IMG/VR virus record: IMGVR_UViG_3300043449_001569
Span: 1-20,047 of that record
Direction: 5' to 3' (one strand)
DNA length: 20,047 nucleotides
Source: a virus
Position 1 is the stretch's first letter, and every line of letters begins with the position of its first letter. Made by a program: the position numbers and the translations under genes. This document shows positions 8,254 through 13,491 of this stretch, one piece after another. The notes below the pieces were generated by a model. That model saw nothing but the letters and a program-made list of their open reading frames with translations, was not told the origin of the DNA and made no database searches.

Positions 8254-8857
8254 CTTCGGTCTTTCCCTTCGTTGCCTGCAGCAGGATGTTTTTTAACTGA
8301 TCTCTCTGCTCGGGTGCCAGCGCCAGCACGTCGATCCTCGTCGCCTGCGTCTCGATGGGCCCGCCGTCCTTGCCGGTGATTTCGGTGATCACCTTCTCGC
8401 CGTAGACCTTGGGCAACACCTTCGACAGCAGCCACTTGCGCGTGTCAATGCGCAGCCGCGAGCGCGCGACAGCCTCCATGTCGAGGACCATCTTACCCTC
8501 CTCGTTCATCACGTAGTCGTCGCGCTTGTGGTCCGCGATGTCGCTGATTTCGTCAGCCCATCTCAAGGCAACGATGTGCTTCGCTCTCGCGTATTTCTGC
8601 CCGAAGCCTTCGTAATCGTCGATGATCCAAGCGTAGATCGTCGACTCGCTTATCTTCAGTTGCGCTGCAATCTTAGGTGACGATATCCCGTCGGCCATCA
8701 TCTGCAGGATCTGGTCCGCGATTTCGGGCGTGTACGTGCCCGTCCGCCGAAACCCTTGATTACGAGGGCGCCCCACACGCCGAGCCACACCGGCCACGCC
8801 ATTGGCAGGCTCAGGATCAGCACCAGCGTCGGCAGGGCGAGCATCACGGCGAGCCAT
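8240..8857 (-). CDS. terS: Terminase small subunit, Sf6 gp1-like family
   Basis: The small subunit recognises viral DNA and loads the TerL motor. The 205-residue ORF has a Gly/Arg/Pro-rich N-terminus and then a helix-turn-helix at about 42-75 (TYTPEIADQILQMMADGISSPKIAAQLKISESTIYAWI). Next comes the family's oligomerisation segment with RAKHIVALRWADEISDIAD and SRLRIDTRKWLLSKVLPKVYGEKV, a hallmark of Sf6-like small subunits. The start is uncertain. ATG 8857 overlaps a membrane-protein ORF by 160 bp. A GTG at 8776, giving VGRPRNQGFRRTGTYTPEIADQ, matches the usual short 'GRP…YTPE' beginning. It is followed by four small genes, then terL and the portal, the normal packaging order. Confidence 0.9.
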   Translation of the reverse strand: MARRDARPADAGADPEPANGVAGVARRVGRPRNQGFRRTGTYTPEIADQILQMMADGISSPKIAAQLKISESTIYAWIIDDYEGFGQKYARAKHIVALRWADEISDIADHKRDDYVMNEEGKMVLDMEAVARSRLRIDTRKWLLSKVLPKVYGEKVITEITGKDGGPIETQATRIDVLALAPEQRDQLKNILLQATKGKTEDESR

Positions 8858-8868
8858 CGCCAGATCAC
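8698..8868 (-). CDS. Small two-helix membrane protein overlapping the 5' end of terS (56 aa)
   Basis: This GTG-started ORF joins the stop of the upstream HTH gene in a GTGA overlap. It encodes two strongly hydrophobic segments: residues 3-22 (WRWLAVMLALPTLVLILSLP) and 24-40 (AWPVWLGVWGALVIKGF). A basic tail rich in Arg, Lys and Thr follows. Such a pattern is rarely produced by chance in a frame shadowing another gene and is typical of small phage membrane proteins, including holin-like ones. The function is not determined. The last 100 or more bases lie inside terS in a different frame. If terS starts at GTG 8776, the shared region shrinks to its cytoplasmic tail. Confidence 0.55.
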   Translation of the reverse strand: MIWRWLAVMLALPTLVLILSLPMAWPVWLGVWGALVIKGFGGRARTRPKSRTRSCR

Positions 8869-9056
8869 GCCCTTGCCTTGAGCAGTTCCAGCATGGCGAC
8901 GACCGACCGGGGGACAGGCGTCGTCCCGGCCAGCCAGCGGTACACCGTGCGCCCGCTGACGCCAGACAGAACCGCCAGTTCGCTGTTCAAAATGTCCATC
9001 TCATCGAGTAGCCGGGCCAATCGCTGGTGAGATAGATCAGTTGCAAGATCGGTCAT
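8865..9056 (-). CDS. Small helix-turn-helix DNA-binding protein (63 aa)
   Basis: The product is one helix-turn-helix domain: MTDLATDLSHQRLARLLDEM, then ELAVLSGVSGRTVYRWLAGTTPVP (residues 26-49) and a closing hydrophobic helix. The 'TVYRW-x2-GTTPVP' recognition segment is shared with the rightward protein at 13746-13979, so the two are paralogues. The likely role is regulation or DNA binding. The fold is clear; targets are unknown. It lies downstream of a strong hairpin and overlaps the start of the next gene (GTGA). That places it at the head of the packaging operon, where it could control read-through or late expression. Confidence 0.8.
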   Translation of the reverse strand: MTDLATDLSHQRLARLLDEMDILNSELAVLSGVSGRTVYRWLAGTTPVPRSVVAMLELLKARA

Positions 9057-9093
9057 ATCGTCTTCTACGCCAAAACGGCAAAAAAGACCAGCG

Positions 9094-9136
9094 GGGGTGT
9101 ACTAAGCGAAGCCAAACGCGTCGCTTAGCACACCCC
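9094..9136 (-). terminator. Long hairpin with T-tract, probable leftward terminator or attenuator
   Basis: The arms 9094-9109 and 9121-9136 are complementary over 16 bp. The single mismatch on the plus strand (A·C) becomes a G·U pair in leftward RNA, so that transcript forms a continuous stem with an 11-nt loop. A run of six T (minus strand, plus positions 9080-9085) follows about 8 nt after the stem, further than ideal for intrinsic termination. It lies between the stop of the 94-aa gene and the HTH gene, so it can separate early from late leftward transcription. It could also be an operator. Confidence 0.6.
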
Positions 9137-9142
9137 TGCGGG

Positions 9143-9427
9143 CTACGCGGTGAGGCGCTGGTTGGCGCGGGCGGCGACCGTGATGCGGTTCGCGGTCGAG
9201 GTCTTGGTCGCCTCGGCAATCTGGGCCTCAGTCAGCCAGCCCTTCACCATCGCGGTGTCGAGGCGGGACATCTCGTAAGTCGTGACCTTGAGGGCGAACT
9301 TGTCGCCCGCGATCTCGTCAGCGCCGAGGGCGAGGATCTTCGCCTTGAGGGCATCCACGGTCTTCTGCGCGGCCTTGAGCTGGGCGGCGGCAACGGCGTA
9401 CTGGTCTACAAACTTGCTGGTCGTCAT
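9143..9427 (-). CDS. Conserved small phage protein (94 aa), helical, function unknown
   Basis: Two ATGs are possible (9433 and 9427). I chose 9427 because the AGGAG of the leader is 6 nt before it, while 9433 is part of the ribosome-binding site. The N-terminal 35 residues (QYAVAAAQLKAAQKTVDALKAKILALG) form a likely amphipathic helix or coiled coil. The rest (GDKFALKVTTYEMSRLDTAMVKGWLTEAQIAEATKTSTANRITVA) follows a pattern I recall from many small phage proteins ('EGD-x-F-ALxV … LDT … Lx-x-x-I-x-x-x-TK-T'). No activity is known to me. It has its own consensus promoter and is followed by a strong hairpin, so it may be a separately and highly expressed early gene. Confidence 0.75.
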   Translation of the reverse strand: MTTSKFVDQYAVAAAQLKAAQKTVDALKAKILALGADEIAGDKFALKVTTYEMSRLDTAMVKGWLTEAQIAEATKTSTANRITVAARANQRLTA

Positions 9428-9430
9428 TTC

Positions 9431-9479
9431 CATCTCCTATTCGATGAGCCTTTATACGGCTGACTTATCCACATGTCAA
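9431..9479 (-). promoter_or_regulatory. Consensus sigma-70 promoter and leader for the 94-aa gene
   Basis: On the minus strand TTGACA (9474-9479) is separated by exactly 17 nt from TATAAA (9451-9456). The leader CATCGAATAGGAGATG (9431-9446) follows and is shared with the rightward cassettes at 11708, 12685 and 12929. The -35 overlaps the stop codon of the upstream 68-aa gene. This is the best promoter match in the window. Confidence 0.8.
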
Positions 9480-9682
9480 ATCGTCAATCGGCTTTTCTTT
9501 CGTGGGGGGTGGCGCACGATCACGCCGTCGAACGCAACGTGCCTGTAGGTTCGCCGCCACTTGATCGCGGCAACGACATGCTTCCACGTACCGTGGGCGG
9601 CGGCGATTTCCCTGTACGGTCGCGCGTCAGCCAGAATTGAGCGCACTTCGTCAGGCGTGAAAACGCGGCGCTTGACGCTCAT
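9476..9682 (-). CDS. Small HTH-module protein (68 aa)
   Basis: The ATG at 9682 overlaps the stop of the preceding gene (ATGA). The sequence MSVKRRVFTPDEVRSILADARPYREIAAAHGTWKHVVAAIKWRRTYRHVAFDG is a single helix-turn-helix of the kind often attached to phage HNH endonucleases ('xPEEVRxIxxx…xREIAxxxGVSxxxVxxIKxxxxxxHV'). No nuclease motif accompanies it. It is closely similar to residues 31-80 of its upstream neighbour (PPEVVQAVLADARPYGEIAAACN…VAAIKARRLYAHVPFAG), so the pair probably arose by duplication. The basic tail (RHPPRKKSRLTI) supports DNA binding. Regulator or homing-endonuclease remnant are both possible. Confidence 0.7.
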   Translation of the reverse strand: MSVKRRVFTPDEVRSILADARPYREIAAAHGTWKHVVAAIKWRRTYRHVAFDGVIVRHPPRKKSRLTI

Positions 9683-10176
9683 GCGGCCCCCAGATCGGCA
9701 CGCTCGCGCGCATGCCGGGCATCCAGATCGTCACGCTCGCGCGCATGCCGGGCGTCCAGCGCCCGCCGCGCCGCGCTCGGAGACGTCAGGCCGTGTGTGA
9801 TGTCGACACCTATGCGGCCTTGTCTGATCTGCCGCGCCCTTGAGAGGCTCACGCCGTGGCGCTGGGCGGCCTCGCGCGTCGCGGCCGGGTCGAGGTACAC
9901 CGCCCGCACCGTCTCCGCGCTGAGCGCGCTGCGCGAGCCGCGAGGCACCTCCCCAGCAAACGGCACGTGCGCGTACAGACGCCGCGCCTTGATCGCGGCG
10001 ACCGTCTGATACCCTACATTGCACGCCGCCGCGATCTCCCCATACGGTCGCGCGTCGGCCAATACCGCCTGCACGACTTCCGGGGGCATCTTGCGCCGCC
10101 GCCAATCCGCAATCTCGGCGGCCTCAAGAAAATCTCGCGCATTCGGGGCGCGTGACACGATCCATGGATGCAGCAC
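9679..10176 (-). CDS. Double HTH-module protein (165 aa) with tandem 11-residue C-terminal repeat
   Basis: I chose the GTG at 10176 because GGAGGG lies 7-8 nt upstream. The longer open frame (to 10422) runs through the AT-rich control region and is unlikely to be coding. ATG 10089 is an alternative. Two helix-turn-helix modules are visible: residues 31-72 (PPEVVQAVLADARPYGEIAAACNVGYQTVAAIKARRLYAHV) and about 92-130 (LSAETVRAVYLDPAATREAAQRHGVSLSRARQIRQGR). The C-terminus carries two copies of LDARHARERxD encoded by a 33-bp repeat. As the first leftward gene beside CCAGACTG operators it is a good candidate autoregulator. This is inferred from position and fold. Confidence 0.7.
   Translation of the reverse strand: MLHPWIVSRAPNARDFLEAAEIADWRRRKMPPEVVQAVLADARPYGEIAAACNVGYQTVAAIKARRLYAHVPFAGEVPRGSRSALSAETVRAVYLDPAATREAAQRHGVSLSRARQIRQGRIGVDITHGLTSPSAARRALDARHARERDDLDARHARERADLGAA
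9693..9758. repeat. 33-bp tandem repeat, two copies, inside the double-HTH gene
   Basis: Units 9693-9725 and 9726-9758 match at 31 of 33 positions. Being a multiple of three, they keep the frame and encode two 11-residue blocks, LDARHARERDD and LDARHARERAD. These probably extend a charged helix at the C-terminus of the 165-aa protein. Copy number may vary between relatives. Confidence 0.85.
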
Positions 10177-10187
10177 CTGATAACCCT

Positions 10188-10400
10188 CCAGACTGTCTGG
10201 TCTTTTCCAGACTGAGCTTTTAGCGACTTTTCTTCTATTGGAAACGAATAACACGCGCAATAGCGCGGTTCCTATACCTACTATTATATTATATTTTCTC
10301 TCGCGATATTTATAGAATAAATATAGGAAAGAGGACGACAAAAGGTCAACGCCCCCGGTTTTATTGGGTTTCAGACAGGGGGTCATAGTTCCAGACTGTC
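10188..10400. repeat. Three CCAGACTG sites (10188, 10207, 10391), candidate operators
   Basis: CCAGACTGTCTGG at 10188-10200 is a 13-bp palindrome directly upstream of the ribosome-binding site of the leftward 165-aa gene. CCAGACTG recurs at 10207-10214, 19 bp away, and CCAGACTGTC at 10391-10400 on the far side of the AT-rich core. The sites bracket the divergent promoters as repressor sites do. The binding protein is unknown; the adjacent HTH proteins are candidates. Confidence 0.5.
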
Positions 10401-10450
10401 GCGCACCCCGGCATCGCCACACCGCGCTGCGGAATAAGTGCGGATCAATG

Positions 10451-10481
10451 TTTGACAGAATGTCAAAATATCAGGTACAAG
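10451..10481 (+). promoter_or_regulatory. Rightward early promoter with palindromic -35 region
   Basis: TTGACA (10452-10457) and TACAAG (10476-10481) are 18 bp apart, followed by a GGAGA ribosome-binding site near 10496 and the first rightward ATG at 10508. The -35 lies within a perfect 17-bp palindrome TTTGACA-GAA-TGTCAAA (10451-10467), suggesting a repressor could bind on top of it. Confidence 0.6.
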
Positions 10482-10507
10482 GAGGCATCAACAACGGAGA
10501 CTTTCCA

Positions 10508-10732
10508 ATGGCCACCCAGCCCGCCAAGGTCAACCGAGCCCTCGCCAAAGCCGACCTCAAGGTCGAAATCGTGCGCGGCAACGGCTACTACTGGTTCTGC
10601 GGCCTGCCCGGCTCGCCGTACGTTGGCGACGAGATTCGGTCGCTGTACCAGTGCCACCTGCACCAGACCACGGCCGGAATCGTCCAGTACGTGCGCGACG
10701 AGCTGGCGCGTCTTGAAGCCGCGAGGATTTGA
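10508..10732 (+). CDS. Small early phage protein (74 aa), unknown function
   Basis: First gene of the rightward series. The ATG at 10508 is used because GGAGA is 8 nt upstream and a promoter precedes it; longer in-frame starts lie within the promoter. The protein (MATQPAKVNRALAKADLKVEIVRGNGYYWFCGLPGSPYVGDEIRSLYQCHL…) has a basic N-terminus, an aromatic β-rich centre and a C-terminal helix (TTAGIVQYVRDELARLEAARI). No family is recognised. Such first-expressed small phage genes often act on host functions, but nothing in the sequence specifies a target. Confidence 0.75.
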   Translation: MATQPAKVNRALAKADLKVEIVRGNGYYWFCGLPGSPYVGDEIRSLYQCHLHQTTAGIVQYVRDELARLEAARI

Positions 10733-10734
10733 GC

Positions 10735-10875
10735 ATGGTGTTCCGTTGCAGCAACCAGCCGCAGGCCCTTGAGCTGCAGAAGCAGCTCAGGGACATGCAC
10801 AAGGGCACCGACTGGGTCGTGTCGATCCAGAAGCCCTACTACGAAGGTGACGACTGGCGCGTGGTGGTAGCATGA
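10735..10875 (+). CDS. Very small phage protein (46 aa), unknown function
   Basis: Starts 2 nt after the preceding stop and ends in an ATGA overlap with the next gene, indicating translational coupling. The sequence MVFRCSNQPQALELQKQLRDMHKGTDWVVSIQKPYYEGDDWRVVVA reads as a helix followed by two β-strands, a compact α/β mini-domain. No motif is recognised. The coupling on both sides is the main evidence. Confidence 0.6.
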   Translation: MVFRCSNQPQALELQKQLRDMHKGTDWVVSIQKPYYEGDDWRVVVA

Positions 10876-11171
10876 TTCAGACCCTGAAAGTGACCCGCCG
10901 CGATTTCGTGACCTTCAAGGAAGACCGTCGTACCGACGGCTTCGTCGAGATCGGCGTTTTCGTCGATCCTGTCCTGCCTAAGGCCGGGCTGATCCTGACG
11001 GCGGTGATCAGCAGGCAGGCCGGCAAGGGCAACAAGTGGTGCGTCTACCCGTACAACGGCCTCACCCGGCGTTTCACGCGCAAGGGCGCCGCCTACGACT
11101 ACGCCGTCGAGGCCGCCCGCGCCTCCGACGCAGGCAAAATTCATTTGACACGCTTCTCGGTAAAGCCCTAA
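10872..11171 (+). CDS. Hypothetical phage protein (99 aa)
   Basis: The ATG overlaps the upstream stop (ATGA). The product begins MIQTLKVTRRDFVTFKEDRRTDGFVEIGVFVD and continues with alternating β-type segments (LILTAVISRQAGKGNKWCVYPYNG) and a basic C-terminal third (RRFTRKGAAYDYAVEAARASDAGKIHLTRF). It is soluble with no signal or membrane segment. The last 27 bp contain the -35 of the next promoter. Function not recognised. Confidence 0.7.
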   Translation: MIQTLKVTRRDFVTFKEDRRTDGFVEIGVFVDPVLPKAGLILTAVISRQAGKGNKWCVYPYNGLTRRFTRKGAAYDYAVEAARASDAGKIHLTRFSVKP

Positions 11172-11194
11172 TATCAGGACATAGACAACGGAGA
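11145..11194 (+). promoter_or_regulatory. Internal rightward promoter with GGAGATAG leader
   Basis: TTGACA (11145-11150) is followed after 18 nt by TAATAT (11169-11174). The leader then reads GGACATAGACAACGGAGATAG, resembling the leaders of the repeated cassettes at 11708 and 12685. It feeds the gene starting at 11200. Confidence 0.6.
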
Positions 11195-11199
11195 TAGTA

Positions 11200-11487
11200 A
11201 TGGCATTCATCAACCGCACCACTTTCAAAATCGACCGCATCGAGCACATCGTCGGCAAGACGGGCTACTGCATCGTCTACGCCTGCGGCACGGTCGAAGT
11301 GACCTACGGGGGCCGCACGGAGCGCGTGCGCGCCACCCGCTGGCAGGACAACGACATCCTCTGCGGAGACGCCCTGCTGCACCGTTTTCAGCCCGGCGCG
11401 GAGCCCTCAAAGCTGGTGATCACCAGCACATCCGACGGCCGCGAGTTCACCAACTGCAGCGGGCGCAACCTCGAATGGAGCATCTGA
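11200..11487 (+). CDS. Hypothetical phage protein (95 aa)
   Basis: Preceded by its own promoter and a GGAGATAG ribosome-binding site. The protein MAFINRTTFKIDRIEHIVGKTGYCIVYACGTVEVTYGGRTERVRATRWQDNDILCGDALLHRF… is predicted mostly β, with four scattered cysteines (GYCIVYAC, ILCGD, TNCSG). The spacing is not a standard zinc motif. The stop overlaps the next ATG by one base (TGATG). No family recognised. Confidence 0.7.
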   Translation: MAFINRTTFKIDRIEHIVGKTGYCIVYACGTVEVTYGGRTERVRATRWQDNDILCGDALLHRFQPGAEPSKLVITSTSDGREFTNCSGRNLEWSI

Positions 11488-11717
11488 TGCACACGATCCT
11501 CTGGAGCCGAGGCGGCAGCCACGACGGTGTGGACTGGGAAGACGAGCAGACGGTCACGTTCGGAGCCGACATGCAGGTCATCGCGCTCCACCCCGGCGCC
11601 GGCAATCACGGCGTGTTCAGCGACCTCGCTGACCGCATCCTGCTGGACGAGGCGCAGGACTGGCTCGACAACGAGGGCCACGACGAGGCCGCGAAAATAC
11701 TGCAGCAGGCCGCTTGA
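11487..11717 (+). CDS. Hypothetical acidic phage protein (76 aa)
   Basis: I chose the ATG at 11487 (TGATG junction with the preceding gene) over an in-frame ATG at 11475 that overlaps it further. The sequence MHTILWSRGGSHDGVDWEDEQTVTFGADMQVIALHPGAGNHGVFSDLADRILLDEAQDWLDNEGHDEAAKILQQAA is strongly acidic, with a C-terminal helix. Small acidic phage proteins sometimes mimic DNA, but this is only a composition remark. Its last codons lie in the 57-bp repeat cassette. Confidence 0.65.
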   Translation: MHTILWSRGGSHDGVDWEDEQTVTFGADMQVIALHPGAGNHGVFSDLADRILLDEAQDWLDNEGHDEAAKILQQAA

Positions 11718-11764
11718 CGGCGGCCCCTGACTGCCTCATAGTCGGGACATCGAATAGGAGATAG
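11708..11764 (+). promoter_or_regulatory. 57-bp promoter/leader cassette, copy A
   Basis: TTGACG (11714-11719) and CATAGT (11737-11742) are 17 bp apart. The leader GGGACATCGAATAGGAGATAG contains the ribosome-binding site of the gene at 11767. The -35 hexamer is exactly the loop between GGCCGC and GCGGCC arms. Copy B at 12685-12741 differs at one position only. Confidence 0.65.
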
Positions 11765-11766
11765 CA

Positions 11767-12672
11767 ATGCCCGACCTCAACGACCGCCTCGCCGACATCT
11801 TCGGCGACGACCTCGCCAACGTGCCCTTTGGCAAGCCCAAGGCCCTCCCGCAGGACACCTCCAGCGTCCGCATCCGCGAGACGACCCCGGAATTCGCCGA
11901 GACGTGCCCCAAGTGCCGCGGCACCGGCCGCTTCATCAGCTACAGCGGCCGCGCGCTGGGCGAGTGCTTCACCTGCAAGGGCGCCGGCAAGCGGTCTTTC
12001 AAGACCAGCCCCGAGACGCGCGCCGCCGCCCGCCAGCGCACAGCCGTCGCCAAGGCTGGCGTCGTCGCCGACCATCAGGCCGAGCTGAAGTGGCTCTCCG
12101 ACACCCTCGCCCGCCGCGACCGGCTTCCCGAGGGCTACGCCACGATGCTGGCCGACTTCCAGACGCGCCTGCTGGGCGGCCACGCGCTGTCGGACAACCA
12201 GATGGCGGTGATCGCCAAGGGCATGGCCCGCAGCGCCCAGTGGGCTGCGGAGCGCGTCCAGAAGCAAGCTGAGCAGGCGGTGGCCCTCGACGTCACGGCG
12301 ATCCGCGCCGTGCTCCAGAGCCGCAAAAAGGTCATGGTGGCCCTGTTCACGTTCAGCCTCGCCCCGGCGCACGGCAACAACCCGGGCGCGATCTACGTCA
12401 AGGACAACGGCCAGTACGTCGGCAAGATCCCGGCTGGCGCCTCCACCTTCGCCCCCGGCCGCGACTTCGACCGGAGCCGCCTGCCGGCCCTCGTCGAGGC
12501 GATGGCGAACCCGGCCGAGGCCGTGAAGGCCGACGCCGCCCGCCGCGCCAAGGCCCTGCTGGAGGATCCGACGATGACGATCCCCTGCGGCTGCTGCGGC
12601 CTGACCCTCTCGAACCCCGAAAGCATCGCCCGCGGCATAGGCCCGATCTGCGCCGGAAAGTGGGGGTTCTGA
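11767..12672 (+). CDS. Zinc-finger protein: DnaJ-type CxxC pair plus DUF6011-like C-terminus (301 aa)
   Basis: An N-terminal tail is followed by two CxxC knuckles with the DnaJ-type CxxCxGxG signature: CPKCRGTGRF (C47, C50) and CFTCKGAGK (C67, C70). Residues 85-200 are helical and charged (AELKWLSDTLARRDRLPEGYATMLADFQTRLL), then a β-rich domain (VMVALFTFSLAPAHGNNPGAIYVKDNGQYVGKI). The last 30 residues, PCGCCGLTLSNPESIARGIGPICAGKWGF, match the DUF6011 pattern 'C-x2-CGxxLxxPxSxxxGxGPxC', a small zinc site. Together they suggest nucleic-acid or protein binding. The enzymatic role, if any, is unknown. It has its own 57-bp cassette promoter and is the largest gene of this accessory series. Confidence 0.8.
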   Translation: MPDLNDRLADIFGDDLANVPFGKPKALPQDTSSVRIRETTPEFAETCPKCRGTGRFISYSGRALGECFTCKGAGKRSFKTSPETRAAARQRTAVAKAGVVADHQAELKWLSDTLARRDRLPEGYATMLADFQTRLLGGHALSDNQMAVIAKGMARSAQWAAERVQKQAEQAVALDVTAIRAVLQSRKKVMVALFTFSLAPAHGNNPGAIYVKDNGQYVGKIPAGASTFAPGRDFDRSRLPALVEAMANPAEAVKADAARRAKALLEDPTMTIPCGCCGLTLSNPESIARGIGPICAGKWGF

Positions 12673-12684
12673 CAATTGCGCGGG

Positions 12685-12741
12685 GGCCGCTTGACGGCGG
12701 CCCCTGACTGCCGCATAGTCGGGACATCGAATAGGAGATAG
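12685..12741 (+). promoter_or_regulatory. 57-bp promoter/leader cassette, copy B
   Basis: Matches 11708-11764 at 56 of 57 positions. It has TTGACG (12691-12696) in the GGCCGC/GCGGCC loop, a 17-bp spacer, CATAGT (12714-12719) and AGGAGATAG before the ATG at 12744. It supplies a second start point between the zinc-finger gene and the downstream small genes. The inverted repeat has no T-tract, so it is unlikely to be a terminator. Confidence 0.65.
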
Positions 12742-12743
12742 TG

Positions 12744-12938
12744 ATGATCATCGAAACGTCCGACAACCGCCTCTTCCTCGTCGTCGACTTCGCGACCCCC
12801 GGCCTTGCGCACGTCTGGTGCGGGCACCCCGTCCGCCGCCTGAAGGCGGGCTACAAGGTCACCAAGCACCGCGTCGCGGCGATGATCCGCAAGGCGGGCA
12901 GCAAGGTCGTCGACCGCGCGCCCACCGTCATCGAATAG
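12744..12938 (+). CDS. Small basic phage protein (64 aa), unknown function
   Basis: Starts at ATG 12744, 9 nt after AGGAG of cassette B. An in-frame GTG one codon upstream is less likely. The product MIIETSDNRLFLVVDFATPGLAHVWCGHPVRRLKAGYKVTKHRVAAMIRKAGSKVVDRAPTVIE has a β-rich N-terminal half and a basic helical C-terminal half. Nucleic-acid binding is possible but not shown. Its final codons and stop (ATC GAA TAG) are embedded in the CATCGAATAGGAGATAG leader of the next gene, a notable double use. Confidence 0.7.
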   Translation: MIIETSDNRLFLVVDFATPGLAHVWCGHPVRRLKAGYKVTKHRVAAMIRKAGSKVVDRAPTVIE

Positions 12939-12945
12939 GAGATAG
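12929..12945 (+). promoter_or_regulatory. CATCGAATAGGAGATAG leader doubling as stop codon and RBS
   Basis: These 17 bases are identical to the leader part of the 57-bp cassettes. They end one gene (TAG) and supply AGGAG 9-10 nt before the ATG at 12950. No -35/-10 pair accompanies this copy, so it acts only in translation or as a remnant. Confidence 0.6.
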
Positions 12946-12949
12946 CATC

Positions 12950-13330
12950 ATGGCAAATCAATCACAACGCGGCGGCGGCACTTGGGCCCGGTACATGAGC
13001 AACCCCATCTTCCGCTACGGATGGCAGTCCGCCGTCAACGGCGCGCCCTTCCTCGACGACGTCGCCCGCAAGGTCTGGCCCACGGTCGCCGACATCGGTG
13101 GCGTGCAGCGTCTGTACGAGGCCGGGCGCCTGATGGCGCTGGAGACACGCCTGCCGCTGCCGCCGAAGGCGCAGCGCATGACCAAGACCATCCTCGCCAC
13201 CGTGGCCGCCGCCCCCGCGATGCGCAAGCAATTCCTGATCGAGCAGCAGCTGGCCGCCGTGGAGGCCAAGCGCATCGCCGCCCTGCGCCTGCGGGTCATG
13301 CACTACGAGCGCCGGCTGAAGGCGGCGTGA
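12950..13330 (+). CDS. Hypothetical basic phage protein (126 aa)
   Basis: ATG 12950 is selected from the AGGAGATAG leader; the frame is open further upstream but overlaps the previous gene. The protein MANQSQRGGGTWARYMSNPIFRYGWQSAVNGAPFLDDVARKVWPTVADIGGVQRLYEAGRLMALE… is helical and strongly basic at the C-terminus (EQQLAAVEAKRIAALRLRVMHYERRLKAA), a probable coiled coil. No signal peptide or known domain is recognised. Confidence 0.7.
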   Translation: MANQSQRGGGTWARYMSNPIFRYGWQSAVNGAPFLDDVARKVWPTVADIGGVQRLYEAGRLMALETRLPLPPKAQRMTKTILATVAAAPAMRKQFLIEQQLAAVEAKRIAALRLRVMHYERRLKAA

Positions 13331-13356
13331 TTTCAACCTCAGACAGGAGAATGACA

Positions 13357-13488
13357 ATGGCTGCGCTCAGACTGAATGCTTCCCACCGTGACTGGCTGAA
13401 TGCCCTCGCCCGCGAGGTCACGTCGTGCCCCGCCGACGTGCTGTCCAAGCACGGCATCGACGCAACCTCATACAGCAGGATCGACTGA
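13357..13488 (+). CDS. Very small phage protein (43 aa)
   Basis: ATG 13357 is 6 nt after AGGAGA (an ATG at 13351 overlaps that site). The product MAALRLNASHRDWLNALAREVTSCPADVLSKHGIDATSYSRID looks like a short helical domain. It ends 3 nt before the next start. Function not recognised. Confidence 0.55.
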   Translation: MAALRLNASHRDWLNALAREVTSCPADVLSKHGIDATSYSRID

Positions 13489-13491
13489 ACC

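Larger units (their letters stand above)
10177..10507. promoter_or_regulatory. AT-rich divergent control region
   Basis: About 330 bp without a supported gene separates the leftward and rightward halves. Positions 10281-10325 are very AT-rich in a GC-rich genome. They contain two overlapping TATAAT matches on the minus strand (plus 10283-10288 and 10288-10293) and a perfect palindrome ATATTTAT-AGA-ATAAATAT (10306-10324). A small CGCGC-AATA-GCGCG hairpin is at 10254-10267. No good -35 pairs with the TATAAT boxes. A weak leftward TTGCGC-17-TAGAAG is visible near 10230-10260. The stretch may hold early promoters or a replication origin; no iterated origin repeats were found. Confidence 0.6.

Noticed and set aside
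10188-10400. CRISPR-like array
   Set aside because: Only three short CCAGACTG copies with unequal spacing; no long repeats or spacers and no cas genes.
10177-10422. N-terminal extension of the leftward double-HTH gene
   Set aside because: It would cross the AT-rich control region and the operator repeats; a GTG at 10176 with a GGAGGG site is a better start.
11617-12675. Minus-strand open frame of 352 codons
   Set aside because: Antisense of the zinc-finger gene; Ala/Gly-rich shadow without a promoter or RBS.
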